From Diprion similis (Eukaryota; Arthropoda; Insecta; Hymenoptera; Diprionidae): a stretch of 64,000 bases of DNA. Positions 31,494 to 43,233 of the stretch are shown here, in pieces. The notes under the pieces are model-generated. The model saw only the letters and a list, made by a program, of their open reading frames with translations, did not search any database and was not told where the DNA came from. The translations under genes and the position numbers were made by a program. Every line of letters starts with the position of its first letter. The stretch's first letter is position 1. The stretch is taken from assembly GCF_021155765.1 (NCBI RefSeq), contig NC_060116.1, positions 372,001 to 436,000 on the forward strand. Reading direction: 5' to 3'.

Positions 31494-32588
31494 TAAATTA
31501 CTTATATATAAAAGTTCTGGGTATTAGGACATCCGTGATATGCTATCCTGTATACAACATCCGTCGAGTCTTGAATTGACGGTTTATGCACTTCGTGAAA
31601 GAGGTTATTCGTACCCTCGCGATCTTAGAGGTTATACGGATGACAGCGCTGAGAGGCTTGTCGTAGTTGTTTCTCCCATTTCTTCTGTGGACTGCTTCAC
31701 CGGCCATAGGCATAGAAAATACGAGTAGAAAAGAAACAAAAGTTGAAAAAATAAAGTTACCCACAGTCCATGCATCGATGAACATTACTGTACATCCAAT
31801 AAACTACTAAACTAACATCGGCAGACGGTCTACCATTCACAACGAGTTCTAACAGGTTGTATGGATGATATTTATCGGGAAAGAACTCTTACTTAGTGTG
31901 GATAATTGTTACAGCCAATATGTTGCTGTGTGTAATGTATGAGTGTACAATCTGTATATGTATGTGTGTGTGTAACAAAGGTATGAGTAGATGGATTAGA
32001 ATTAGGAGTTTAGTCATGTTATAAACGTCGTCAGGGTAGTGTGTAGTCATAACACCTTTGCATAGGTATTCCTAAATCCAGTTCAAATACAGTGAGTCAA
32101 AACAGTATTCTGTGGATATATTTTTTTCAACTCTTCCTTCCTTGGTCGTAGCTGCATTAGTTGCAACAATAATAAAATTGTAGGATAGCGGGAATCCTAT
32201 GGCGAGAGCCTACATTTATATTGAAAGAAAATAAAGTTATCACAATAATACGGAAATTCTCATTAATCGCCATACAAAAAAAAAATTACGTGTAAAAAAT
32301 GAGACATTGACTGACCAAAAGGTTTATGAAATTCGGTTTATCGAAATACAAAAAATTGGCAAATACATTCATATTTAACGTAATTCGTATTCAACATAAG
32401 AAGTTTATAGATCGAGTCACATGGGCTAGATTCACGATACTTTTTTTTCTTGTGGAGTTGTGGAGCTACTTTTTGTTGAGGGCCTACGTCGAAAAATGGT
32501 TAAAAAAAAAATAATTGTTTTTATGCTTAGCTGGGGGCCCCTCGAGTCAGGGGCCCTCATTGGTTGCATTGGGATAACTACGCCACTG
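31494..32588. other. Right arm of the hAT-like element
   Basis: About 1.1 kb, AT-rich with a TGTGTG microsatellite near 31945-31972. Small frames (for example 31540-31728 and 32326-32514) show no transposase motif. It ends in a GGGGCCCC-rich subterminal region and the terminal CGCCACTG. Confidence 0.5.
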
Positions 32589-32752
32589 GTCAATATAAGT
32601 ATTCGGCTTGGCGCTGCTTAAGACACTGCTAAATTAGTATGGGAAGTATTTTATCGTTTGCAAAAACCGACAGCTTTTCGACACATGTATAGCAAGTTCT
32701 AAAAACACAAAGTCACACAAACACACAATTAAACGTAAGTCCTATTGTGGAC

Positions 32753-34230
32753 AAAGTGATCATTTGTAACGTGCACCGGTAAGTGAATGCATTCCTTAGA
32801 CCTTGCTGGGGTTGAACGAGGCTCAAGCACGGATGATAGCTGCAACTAGCTAGTCAGATGATACTGTCGATTGATATTGACTTTAAAGACATTTTCAACT
32901 GAAGTTATTCAACATTTTGAGATTGAGATTGGTTCAGTTTACACATCAAAATTCATCCTTGGAATCTGATTTAACACTTGAAACACTATTCATCTGAATT
33001 GAATACCAAGAGAGTGAAAAATAAAATATCAAAACTGCCGAAAATAAAATTTGAAAAATAATGCGGGCCAATAATACTGCTTAGATTACAATGGTGCACG
33101 GAATGATTGCTCTGTAATATTAGGTAGCAGCAATTGTTGAATAACAAACTTATTACTATTGGCTCGATAGATCTAAAATGATGGAATATTCAAACACCAT
33201 GATCTGTAGCGTGTCGTGCTCTTCAATTTTGCCACGACTGATGTTCAGAAGGTGGCGATGACCAGAAGGAATTCCCTCGGATACCTGTTGTCTGATGGAA
33301 CAAGGAACAACCAAGTTCGATGCTTGGAACGGTGGCACCAATCGAGAAACTAGGGTCCTAGCCACCAAAACGTTTTGACCATCAGGTAAGGTATGATTTT
33401 CATCCTATTATCCCAACTTGAAACTTTAAGTCTGTCAGAACGAACGAATTTTATCATTGAATACATGTGAAAATATTGTAATATGCAAATATCATAGTAT
33501 CAGAAATTTACTTACACGCTTCGACGCCTGACAACTTTAGTCTCGATTCGATGACGGTTGTTTCCCACCTGAAAATATTAAAAGATATTATCATCAAACA
33601 AGAGCTTCTAATTGTTTTGGATACCACTAATTTTCAATAAATTGCGACAGAAAAACAAATTGCTACTTTTTGTACTCCTAAGCTTTGTGTTTTAAGATAC
33701 ACCATTTCTTTTATTCCTTGTTACTGATTTTATTTTAATATTTCATGTTCATCGGCACTGATTACCGGCTCCCAGAGCACTGCACTGTAACAAATCTACT
33801 CCGGAGCAACCTTCTACTGGGTTTCAACAATCCATTTATTTTTAATTTTATGTAAATAAAGAATCTGTTTAAAATAAACAATATTTTTACTTACCTGCCT
33901 CAGTTTTGTCTAGACTCCCACTCGTTGATGACGTTCCACATTTAATTTCAGATTTCTTCTTTCAATAAATAACTGATCTAATTCCTGTAGCTTTTGATAT
34001 TAGTTTCTCCATTGACGCCTTTATTGTGTCGATTAAATATCTTCTAATATCAACTACGGTATTGCTGAATGACACTTTTCTTAGAAAATTCACGATAAGT
34101 AGGAATAAATAACAACATAATCTCAATACGCTACTTTACGCGCGAGATATTCAGAGCCTCGTCACATTTCGTGTACTTTGGTCGCCATGGTTAGCTGACG
34201 AAAATTACTCCGCGGGGCAATTTCGCTGAC
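32753..34230 (-). mobile_element. Repeat family A, copy 2 (minus orientation, both ends lost)
   Basis: The reverse complement tracks copy 3 from its GCGAAATTGCCCCGCGG subterminal motif through both splice donors, the small exon (33516-33568, flanked by AG and GTAAGT) and the later segment with ARTLVSRLVPPFQ. Similarity ends near 32753. The terminal 46-bp repeat is missing; at 34231 the sequence turns into other DNA. A minus-strand frame at 33156-33368 covers the ARTLVSRLVPPFQ region also seen in copy 3 at about 56770-56805. Confidence 0.75.
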
Positions 34231-34239
34231 TAAATTTGA

Positions 34240-35520
34240 TTCATCAGAAGTTTGTTCTTACGTTGGAGCAATCGTCAGCAAGGTTTCTATCATGTAGCAT
34301 GAGCAAGCTAATGCGATCGGTCAGTGGATTTTCATGCTGACTGACGAGTAGTGGCAAGACTTGATGCTGCTTGCCCCGTTTCTCCAAAATATATACATTC
34401 ACGGATATATTATCAAGTTTTTAAAATTTCGTAATGTCGTTTAATTCTATGGGAAATTTGATACAGGTGAAATTGAATACTTGATTGTAATGGGGGTAGG
34501 AATTCACTGTATTGCCGTCTTTTGTTACGGGATGTCGAGCGGATACGCGAGCCCAAGCAAAACGAGCGCTATCGACATTTTGAACGTTGACCACAGCCTT
34601 TTGATTCTTAATATCGCCCGGCAAGTCCATCCACGTCGAATCTACCAACGGCTCATACTTGGTAATGTTAACTAATAAATTATCAATACTGATTGAGGCC
34701 CAACCACTATCGCGCTGCTGAAATTCTTCGATTTAGACTAGTACAGATAATGCGACATACTCATCGTACCAGTCGGCAAGACTCTAGGTTGTTTGAAGAG
34801 TTGCATTCTTCGTATGGAAGAACTTTGTTTTGACTTTCACATCCAGGAGAAAAGTTGCCAATAGCGTAGTGTTGACTTCGAGATGGTAATATTCATCGAG
34901 CAATGTGCAGTGGCTTTTGAAGGTCACGGTTTATGCAGCTTTGAGGAATAGTTTTAAATCGCTGATTTGAAAGTTGGTAAGTACTCCAGTGATCAAACGG
35001 TTTTCGAACGCAGATTCCAGATTGTCCCATTGAACGGTGGGTGAAACGTCGTGTGAACCACCTCGAATTGAAGACTTTGTATTTAACACAGCACGATGAG
35101 ATGTCAAATTAACAATGAGTGTCTGAATCTCGCGTTTGTCAGTATAACTGGTGGCCCGATGTCTATACAAATCGTTTAAGGTTTTAGAAATTTTAAACTA
35201 TTCGTGTTCCACTGCAAAGTGAGATCCTCGTTAGAGTCTGTGGTCAGCCGCTGGTATGCAATATCTAATTCAGCGATTGTAGCATGAACCTCATCATACT
35301 AGTTTGCCATTGTTTTTCAAATTTTTTGATGCCTGTCACCAGAAGATAACTGCCGATCCAATTATATGTTCATTGAAAAGCACTCGTTAATTACAATGCA
35401 AGATTGAACTCACGGCTATTCTTCACGCAAAGTGTTAACAATTATGTTGTAGTTTTCATTGGCCGATCTCACGTGGATGTATTCATCTACTAGGGACAGA
35501 ACCTGGTGAAAAAATTAGAT
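34240..35520 (-). pseudogene. Decayed N-terminal region of a type-B polymerase family protein (Maverick/virus-like)
   Basis: Read from right to left, the minus strand gives fragments in more than one frame. First come YIHVRSANENYNIIVNTLREE and DEVHATIAELDIAYQRL, then VQWDNLESAFENRLITGVL, then FKSHCTLLDEYYHLEVNT. An uninterrupted stretch (34421-34740) follows: IDNLLVNITKYEPL, KAVVNVQNVDSARFAWARVS, FNFTCIKFPIELNDITKF, then ISVNVYILEKRG. I recognise the last part as the region upstream of the polymerase domain in an arthropod-abundant DNA polymerase type-B family. Several stops and frameshifts interrupt it, and repeat A cuts it off at 34230, so no palm motifs remain. Confidence 0.55.
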
Positions 35521-35529
35521 TGGTTCCCA

Positions 35530-36200
35530 CTCGATATCTGAACATCGTCGACGACCGTAATAGGATGTATGTTTCGCAACATGCCAGCTCATCAGATTGA
35601 GTGAGCAGTAAAATGTGGCACTTGTGACAATATTGAGGAAAATCAAACAAGTTGTTACACGTTTATGTGAAATATGCAGTTCCTAAAGATCGCGGTCTGA
35701 GTGAATGATCATGTTTGAGTTGCTTGTAGCACTGATCGCATATGTTCAGAAAAATTGGTAGACGAAAAATTCGATGATCACCTTGAAATATATCGCAAGC
35801 GTAGGACTGACAGGTGACGAACTTGTAGTAATACATTGCAAGGATGTGAGATAGCAGTGAGGCAGTTTCATATTGTTGTGTGGGACAACATGTGACTGAT
35901 TCGTAGTTCGAAGGTTTTTCCGGAAGAAAAGTTTACAGGGGTCATATGCGAGCTGATAATTTTACGATAGTGATTTGCCGACTGCAAGACAATGTATTGG
36001 CATGGGTGACCTTTGAACGGTGAGGATTGAGCAAATGCAGGAGCGGGTGGTATAAGAATGTTGTTGCTGAGTACCTTTGAACAATATTGCTCAAGAAAAT
36101 CATGGCCGAAAGCTGTACAAGCGATTACGAGTCTAAAGAGGAGCGATGCAGCAGACGTGAGGTCGTGAGTTCAGTACAAATTGGTGCGCTAACGAAACGG
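35530..36200 (-). pseudogene. Cys/His-rich coding remnant, unrecognised
   Basis: The minus strand reads SLLFRLVIACTAFGHDFLEQY, PPAPAFAQSSPFKGHPCQYI and VLQSANHYRKIISSHMTPVN without stops. After a frameshift near 35930 it continues NYESVTCCPTQQYET, KFVTCQSYACDIFQ, DHRIFRLPIFLNICDQCYKQ, a stop, then QYCHKCHILL. The C-x2-C pairs (CDQC, CHKC) suggest a zinc-binding domain. Length without stops and residue make-up look like real former coding DNA. It sits directly upstream of the polymerase-like remnant on the same strand and may belong to the same element. Family unknown to me. Confidence 0.4.
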
Positions 36201-36598
36201 ATGAAGAAAGTTTGTCTGATAACTGCCAGGGTAGGAGACTGATGAACAGCTGTTGTGTCCTGGGTGTGCGGATGCTTACGACATATCACTCGAGGATGGA
36301 TTGGCATGCGCCATTCAACTTATCGCAGCGCGAAAGATGCATCAAGTTGGCCTAATCAATCTCAGAATTGCGGCATGCGTGAGGATAGTTTGGATTTGGC
36401 AATACCAAGCAGCATATGTTTATATTGTACAACAAAATAAAAATGATTGCATAATACCACTAATTAATTTAATTCATTTTCACGCATGGGGTAAAGTGAT
36501 TTTTGGATTAGTAAAGGCGGTAAAAAATACAAACAGCCAGAATATTAACATAACATCAGTGGGAAAAAATACATGATCCACCAAAAAAAAATGAGATA

Positions 36599-37597
36599 TC
36601 AATTGTTACGAGGAATCGAAGTACTATTTGTTTCTAATTTTGCTACATATTCTAAAATTTTTTGATTTCTTTCGATGAGGCGCCGTATCTCTTGTGCATC
36701 GAGTATGGCCGTTGGTTCCTCGTTCCATTTTGTGGGTTGAGGGGTAAATGTTGTTGGTATCGGAGTCGATTCGATCGGAGCTGGAGTTGTCGTTGGCACA
36801 ATCGTTGTCGTTGTGGGTGAGGCTGTGAGTCACTGGTTGTCTCCACTGGAATCCGGGCTGTAGTAGTTTTGAAATCTAGACCAAAATGATTTGTCAGTTT
36901 TTGTAACATGAATTTAATGTGCTTGATTTCAATACCCAGTTGGATTAATGCAATCGTCTGATTTATTCGGGTGTAAGAATCGATGGTGGGGTGTTTTGGA
37001 AATGATTCTGAAAAGAAGATTAGGGTGTCAAACTTTTGATATCATGTTGCGCACAGAATTGTGAAAATTTTAACTTACCAGATGCTTTCGGTGTTGTGGT
37101 GACGCGGGGGATAGCGACGTTGGCGGCGGTGCTAACGGCGGCAGCATTGGTTGGTGGTGTCATTCACGTAGCTATAACCATGACATCTCACAATGCACAA
37201 AACATAGTGGAAGCCTTAATATTGCGGAAATGAAAGATTGAGTATACCAACATTTCGTGGCTGTATCGATTATCGCTTTAGTCGGCTTGAAGAGTTCGTG
37301 TTGCACCAAATACTGGACTGAGGACAGTAATAATATGTTTTAAGGTGTCTAAAAAATTCATAGTAAGATTGTAATAGCTACCTTCACCGACAGTTCGATT
37401 GCATGTTAGTTTGCGATACGTTGGTTCAATTGTTTCGAGGATGTGAGTCCGTGTCACATCACGGCTCTTGGTGACCACCGAATCGTTAGTATGAAGTTTG
37501 CGTTGGAGGGTGTTTTGGCATCATTGACAGGTTCAGGTATCGGTTGGGCACCGATGAGACCAAGATACACGACGATGATTATAGTAATGAAATACAT
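36599..37597 (-). pseudogene. Secreted Ser/Thr-rich protein remnant with a 71-bp intron
   Basis: The minus-strand ATG at 37597 starts a signal peptide, MYFITIIIVVYLGLIGAQP. The reading then shifts frame into ETIEPTYRKLTCNRTVGEG and NLTMNF (37278-37478), which has N-glycosylation sequons. A later exon ends TTPKAS then GTAAGT; the intron is 37008-37078, with CTTCTTTTCAG at its end. The next exon gives ESFPKHPTIDSYTRINQ and KFMLQKLTNHFG. One further base shift leads to a Thr/Pro-rich tract (TTTTIVPTTTPAPIES) and a coiled coil, EIRRLIERNQKILEYVAK, ending TAA-equivalent TGA near 36600. A TATAAAG box lies 80 bases before the ATG (37675-37681). An envelope- or mucin-like product is a guess; no family is recognised. 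Confidence 0.45.
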
Positions 37598-37699
37598 TTT
37601 TTTGAGTATTGATTAGTATGCGTGTGTTGCAATGGAATCAGACAGACGGTGAGCGTCTGTGGCAAGACTCCCCGCTTTATAGTAAGAAATTAGCGGGCG

Positions 37700-38440
37700 T
37701 GCGGGATGCATTTCCAATGATTATGTTCAAATAAGGGCAAGTGGATGCAGAAAAAGCAGATTCCCGGGGTATACATTACAATGTAAGTAAACTGCAACTT
37801 TGTTGGAGAGCGAAATTGTATGCACCGTAATTGGGTAGCTTGCCAGGCCACGCATCGTAAAAATTGGTGAGAAATAGCGATCGACCACACTGGTGGCATC
37901 GCGAGTGTAAATGTTTCACTTACCACTTTGGCGAAAAAAATAGCGATCGGCGACACTGGCGACATCGCGAGTGTAAATTTTCTACTTACCATTGCACTCC
38001 ACCCGTTGATGATAATCGCGATCGTAACCACACACTGCACCCACTGATTGTAACCCACACACACATGGGTTGTATATACACGGGCCGGGTCTAGAAACAT
38101 AAGGGGCCAGGGGGCACAGTAAGTCAGGTTAGGGCGGTCACACGTACGCACACGCACCACACACAGACGCACGCACACAACGATGAGCCAGAAACCCCAT
38201 GAGATGACTACTTATATCAGATATCAAACACTTCAATCCACATGCAGTAAATTATGCAAAAAAATACAAGACCCGTTGGAAGGAGGAGTACTACGATGGA
38301 TTAATCATTACTGTAGGAGGTAAGCTATATATTACATCTATGGAGGTAGGTTATTGGTAATCCCTTCAACGGCAGAGAAAACTCGGCGCTCTGAAAGACA
38401 AGGATTTCTTGACACACTATAGCGTCAATGCCGCCAGCAG
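37700..38440. other. Short tandem duplication and gene-free DNA
   Basis: A unit of about 66 bases (AGCGATCG.CcACACTGG.G.CATCGCGAGTGTAAAT ... ACTTACCA) occurs twice at 37874-37992. A stretch rich in CACACA lies at about 38030-38180. No gene recognised. Confidence 0.45.
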
Positions 38441-38803
38441 GACCACCGGGCACTGACGGATTCTTCGCAAAGAAATAAGACTAAAATTACTCTTGACAAA
38501 TTTTTTTTTAAAGCAACGGTTTCTGAGCTAGAGCCGTTTGAAGTTCACTAATCGCGGTGCGTATATAGGGCCAGGCGTACGAGCCGAGCGCGAGGCTAGC
38601 GTACGTTGCATCGGGCTCAACTACACTAGCCTCGCACTTGGCTCGCGCGCTCGGTCCCATCTGCGCTTGTGATTCGTGAACTTCAAACCGCTCTAACTCA
38701 AAAACTGTTGCTTTAAAAAAAAATTGTCAAGAATAATTTTAGTCTTATTTCTCTGCGAAGAATCTGTCAGTGCCCGGTGGTCCCCGGGTACTGGGTCACC
38801 CTG
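38441..38803. mobile_element. Foldback MITE, copy 2 (left tip missing)
   Basis: Matches the 17851-18242 element throughout, but its unsymmetrical core is in the opposite orientation. The right end CTGGGTCACCCTG is followed by TATA. The left arm starts at GACCACCGGGCACTGAC, so the outer 20-25 bases are absent. Confidence 0.8.
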
Positions 38804-40800
38804 TATATACCTTTGTTACGAACGGCCCTTTTTCCTCAATATCTGCTAATATTTCCCAGACGAGCAGTCAACGCATTCCTGCACATGCTCGCTTTTCCGA
38901 AAGTGGAACAAGATAGAGGATGACGCAAAGGAGCCGCGATAGAACAAAGTCTGCTGATGTTGCACCTTACCTCATCAGCCGACAATTTTGAAATCAGGGC
39001 AAACCAAGGTTTCTTTATCGAAACCGCGGTGATTGTGCCCACTACCTGAGTCCCTTCCGAGGCAGCACCTAATCGCTGGAACACCGGTACTGACGTGACG
39101 GCAAAGTCAGACCAGGGACGTGGAAGAAGTTGAAGGTCCTCAACGAGAACAGCTGATACATCTTACCCGGTCTCCTGGCAAGGCACCGATCGTCGTACAC
39201 GGACAGCCAGCGGTAGGTCAAACCGAAGCTGACCCTGAGCGGATAGGAGAAACACTTGGACTCACCCCTTTGTCTTATCAATTTTCTTGTTCTTATAGTA
39301 CATACCTTACCTTCTATAATATGAATTTATTTATTTATTTTCCGTTTTTGTCAAAAAATTAATTTGCATCAATTAAACTCTGTTATCCCCTTCTCCACCT
39401 TTTCCTTCTCATTATTATTATTTTTTTTTTTATTATTATTATTCAACTCAATCAATCTAATCACGGATCCGGGAGTCCGTCACTCCGTGCATAATGCATT
39501 TCCCCTGCCATAAAGAAAAAAAAAAGACAGAAACGGAAGATAAATGAATAAATTCATATTATAAATGATATAATATAAAATAATATAATAAAAATATAAT
39601 ATGATAATAACATTAATTATTATTTATAATAGTAGTATTATTAATTTCTGAACATCTTATGCCGTTTTAACCAATACGAAATGTTTTCCGCTCGTAGTAA
39701 CGAGCAACATTTCCACTGATAATTTACGAGGTGCAAGTTTTATCAAGCTATAGCTCTTAAAGTATACATTTCACGGAAAAAAGTTTCAAATAAAATTTAT
39801 AGGAAATTTTATGTTCTACAAATTTGGTTATTACCATTTTTCATGTATCATCAACCGTTAACTATGTATTTAGCAATAAACAAATAATAAAAGTTTGGAG
39901 CGCTATAAATAAAAACAAGACGGCTGATACGTCACATCGGCGAGCGTGACCGACTCAACCCAAAGACAAACGACGAGTAGGGGAGACGGGACGTTCGACG
40001 AAACGAGACGGACGACGTTATACGAACGGACGAGCAACATCGACGACGCCTGACCAGCTCAGCCTAGTGTAAATAGAGGTGCCTCACAAGGCATCAGCAC
40101 CCAGTCGGAAATCAGAGTTCCGCTGCGTCACATGTGGGCACGACCCAGTTTGGAGCACAGCGTCTCCGCTGCGTCACGCGTGGAGTTAGAAAAGACCGAG
40201 TAGGCAGTACAACACTCCACTATGGCAATGTCAGTTAGAATAGGGTTTTGGGGGAATAAAAATAAATTAAAAATATCAATTCAATTAAAAGTCCGAGCTG
40301 GTAGTACAGCACTCCGCTGCGGCAATAACTAAGAAAAGGAAAGAGTAAATAGTAGAAAGAGAAAAAATATAAATTTAACGAGCCAGAGGCCTCATTTATA
40401 GATGTAGCAATCTAGAAATAAAACCTAGCATTAAATCAAATCAGGAGCGGGACCAAAGAATCCTAGCACTATCACTTCTAAATCTCTGTTTGTAAAATAT
40501 TGTTTATCATTGTAACATTATGTTTATTTTGTAATGTTCTGTTTATGATTCACCTATCGACTATCTTGCTATAAATATTAGTGTCAGTTTAACGTTACAC
40601 GCCAAAACCTAATCGTACGACACTGCCGCAGAGCGTCAGTATCATAGACAGCTCCGAGCAGAACACCTCGTGAAAAGGCCACTCTCACATGTTTATATAT
40701 AACTTCCGTTTGTTAACGACAATTGTATCGATTCAGGTTAGTTTCAAGTACCTAGGTTTATTATAAAGTTGTAGCTGAAGCCAAGACATAATTTTATCTT
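38804..40800. other. Gene-free DNA before retroelement A, with short repeats
   Basis: AT-rich microsatellite DNA fills 39380-39660. At 40121-40330 the word ACTCCGCTGCGTCA (variants) recurs four times with ACAACACTCC/AGCACTCC spacing, perhaps part of a degraded LTR or leader of the following retroelement. A plus-strand frame at 39120-39362 is not recognised. Confidence 0.4.
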
Positions 40801-40898
40801 GATTACAGTTATAGTGAACTGCATCCTACGTGTCTGATCTCAAACCCGAATCATTCCCTTTGTCAAGTTTCTGGTCACGAAACTTACAAATCGATACA

Positions 40899-41960
40899 AT
40901 GGAGACGAAAGCGAAGTTTCAATTTATCTCCGAAGCAGGACCCGATTCAAAAAGCACAGTCGTGAAGGTAAAGACTATTCAGCTGGTGAACCAAGAGGAG
41001 TGTTTTTCATTTCCAAGGGACAAAAGAACCAGCGATCAACATAAGGAACTCTTCAGTACAACAGTTGCGAAGAATGTCGTCAAGAGCTTGAAAACTCGCA
41101 ACAAATTTAGAAATGTTGTGATTACCTTGACACAAGACCTTCAAAATTTTTACTTGGATGAAGAAGGCAACGTCGTATTCTACGACGAATACATGGAGGA
41201 GGTTACACAAACACAGGCAGACATTACCAATACAGGTACAACCGAAAGGAGTATTCGTAGTTTAGCTAAAGACATTGTTATGGATAAATTCAACCGCGAA
41301 AATTTTTAAGCGACAACATGGATATTGATGTTTGCCCAAGAGTGTGCCCGAGTAGGTATTGATCAAAATAAATACGCTGAAACATTACGGATATTCTTAG
41401 AAAGATCCGCTTTGGATTGGTTTAATGTGTTTCTAAAACAGAATGCAAATACGCTAAATAATTGGGAATTATGGAATAATGCTTTCATAGAAACCTGCTC
41501 GGTACGATCTTGGACTGATATTGCTTATGCGTACGAATATCAATATTTAAATGGTTCGTTATTAGAATACGCACTGAAAAAAAGAAATTTGTTACTAGAA
41601 GTTAATGATAATATGACTCTGAATACTCAAATTGATTTGATAGTAATAAAATTACCTAAATTTTTGCAACATAAGATAGAAAGAAAATCTATCATTACTA
41701 TGGAAGATTTGATGTCAAAATTAAAACATTTTGGAAATTTGAGTATTACAAAGAAAGAAAAAGATAGAGACACAAAACCTAAACAAAACAATCCATGCTC
41801 TATATGCGAAAACTTAGGTTATAAAGATAGATACCACCCAGAGCACAGATGTAGGCTAAGAGATAAGAAAAGTTTTAAATCAAATAATGATAAAATAAAA
41901 ATTGTGAACAATGTAGAAAGTGAAAAGATAGTAGCAGGCACCGAAGAAGCAAAAAAATGA
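40899..41960 (+). pseudogene. Gag of gypsy-like retroelement A
   Basis: I start at the ATG at 40899 (METKAKFQFISEAG). The block KNVVKSLKTRNKFRNVVI ... YLDEEGNVVFYDEYMEEVT is typical of an insect gypsy Gag group. An in-frame TAA at 41307-41309 splits the gene; the same frame then continues with MFAQECARVGIDQNKYAETL, the capsid-like region, and a C-terminal PCSICENLGYKDRYHPEHRC Cys/His motif. TGA at 41958-41960 separates it from the protease in the same frame. No matching LTR pair was found. Confidence 0.78.
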
Positions 41961-43080
41961 GTAGTAACCCCATTTATAAGATTAAGAGTTCATGTGAACA
42001 ATTCACCAGCAGTTGGCCTCTATGATTCAGGAGCCAATGTATCACTGATAAACCATGACTAAACAAAATAAAAAATGTAAACAAAATTACAAGTGGGGGA
42101 GAAAACTTGAAAGGAGTAGCGGGTGTAACAAAATCAGAGGGCTCAGTGACGTTAAAAATAAAAATAAGCAATATTGAAGAGAAAAGTGTAACACTTTTTA
42201 TAGTCAAAAACAATTACTTTAAAGAAGATTTATTACTAGGCTTAGACTTAATTCAATGATTTAAATTGTGCCAAAACGAAAATTTGAAAATCACTCAAAA
42301 GAGCGTACAACCTCAAGAAAACATAGAAGTCAATGAGACAAAATTATTGAATAACAAGACTAGAAGAACAAATAATTTTCAAGACTTGATGGAAGACAAT
42401 ATAAACATATTCGCAACATCAAAATTTGACATAGGAAAATTAAAAGGATACGAGGCTACAACAAAACTGACAGAATATAAATACATTGCAAAAAAACTGT
42501 ACAGATGCTCATTTCAAGACAAAATTGAAATTGAAAAGCAAATAGGTGAACTGTTGAAAGTAAATCTAATTGAAGAATCATCTAGCCCATATGCAGCCCC
42601 AGTCACAATGGCCTTTGAAAAGGAAGAAGGAAAAAGATCACGCTTCTGCATTGACTTTAAAGAACTAAATAAAATCGTGGTGCCAGAAAGTCAACCGTTC
42701 CCCAGAATTGAGGATCTCACTGTATGTGCTAGAAACTGCAAGTTTTTTACAAAACTTGATATAAATTCAGCATTTCGGTCGATACCAGTTCGTAAAAAAG
42801 ACAGACACAATCTAGCGTTTGTGACCCACCATGGTAATTGGCAATGGAACTGTCTACCATATGGTTTAAAGTCAGCACCAGCAATTTTTCAGAGAGTCTT
42901 ATCTAACGTCATAAGAAAAAATAAACAAAATAATTTTGCAGTAAATGACATAGACGATATACTAGTATATTCCAAAACTCGTGAAGAACATACGAATCAT
43001 GTGGAGCAAGTACTAAAAGCACTAAGTGATAACGGATTCAAGTTCAATAAGCAAAAATGCCAATTTGGTTTAACGAATCG
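41961..43080 (+). pseudogene. Protease and truncated reverse transcriptase of retroelement A
   Basis: The aspartic protease active site reads YDSGANVSLI at about 42022-42051. After a frameshift the frame resumes and reaches LLLGLDLIQ at about 42229-42256, then TGA 42257-42259. The reverse transcriptase follows (42266-43080): SSPYAAPVTMAF, RFCIDFKELNKIV, FFTKLDINSAFRSIPV, LPYGLKSAPAIFQRVL and DIDDILVYS. The last replaces the usual Y-x-D-D with D-I-D-D. Similarity ends near 43080, before the RNase H and integrase, where sequence of retroelement B takes over. Confidence 0.82.
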
Positions 43081-43233
43081 ACACCAGACACCACTGCTTA
43101 TTCATCTGAGGACAACCTCACTAGCACCTTCGAGAACACCATCTACATCTTACCATCTGCAAGCGTCAGCCAACTATGCACTTACGTATAATCCCGTTAC
43201 TCATCTACGTGTGAGTTTATTGTAATACATTTT

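Larger units (their letters stand above)
24795..32588. mobile_element. hAT-like DNA transposon (non-autonomous) containing a nested provirus
   Basis: Ends are CAGTGGCGTAACTA on the left and its near-inverse TAACTACGCCACTG on the right, typical of hAT elements. They are flanked by a perfect 8-bp direct duplication GTCAATAT (24787-24794 and 32589-32596), the hAT target-site size. The span is 7,794 bases; removing the provirus at 25003-31489 and its duplication leaves about 1.3 kb. No hAT transposase domain is visible in that remainder. Confidence 0.85.

Noticed and set aside
36624..36909. Gln/Arg-rich minus-strand frames over the mucin-like exon
   Set aside because: Alternate-frame readings of the Thr/Pro-rich tract; the Thr/Pro frame fits the flanking exon better.
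37690..38178. 162-codon minus-strand frame
   Set aside because: Runs over a tandem duplication and CA-rich DNA; no motif.
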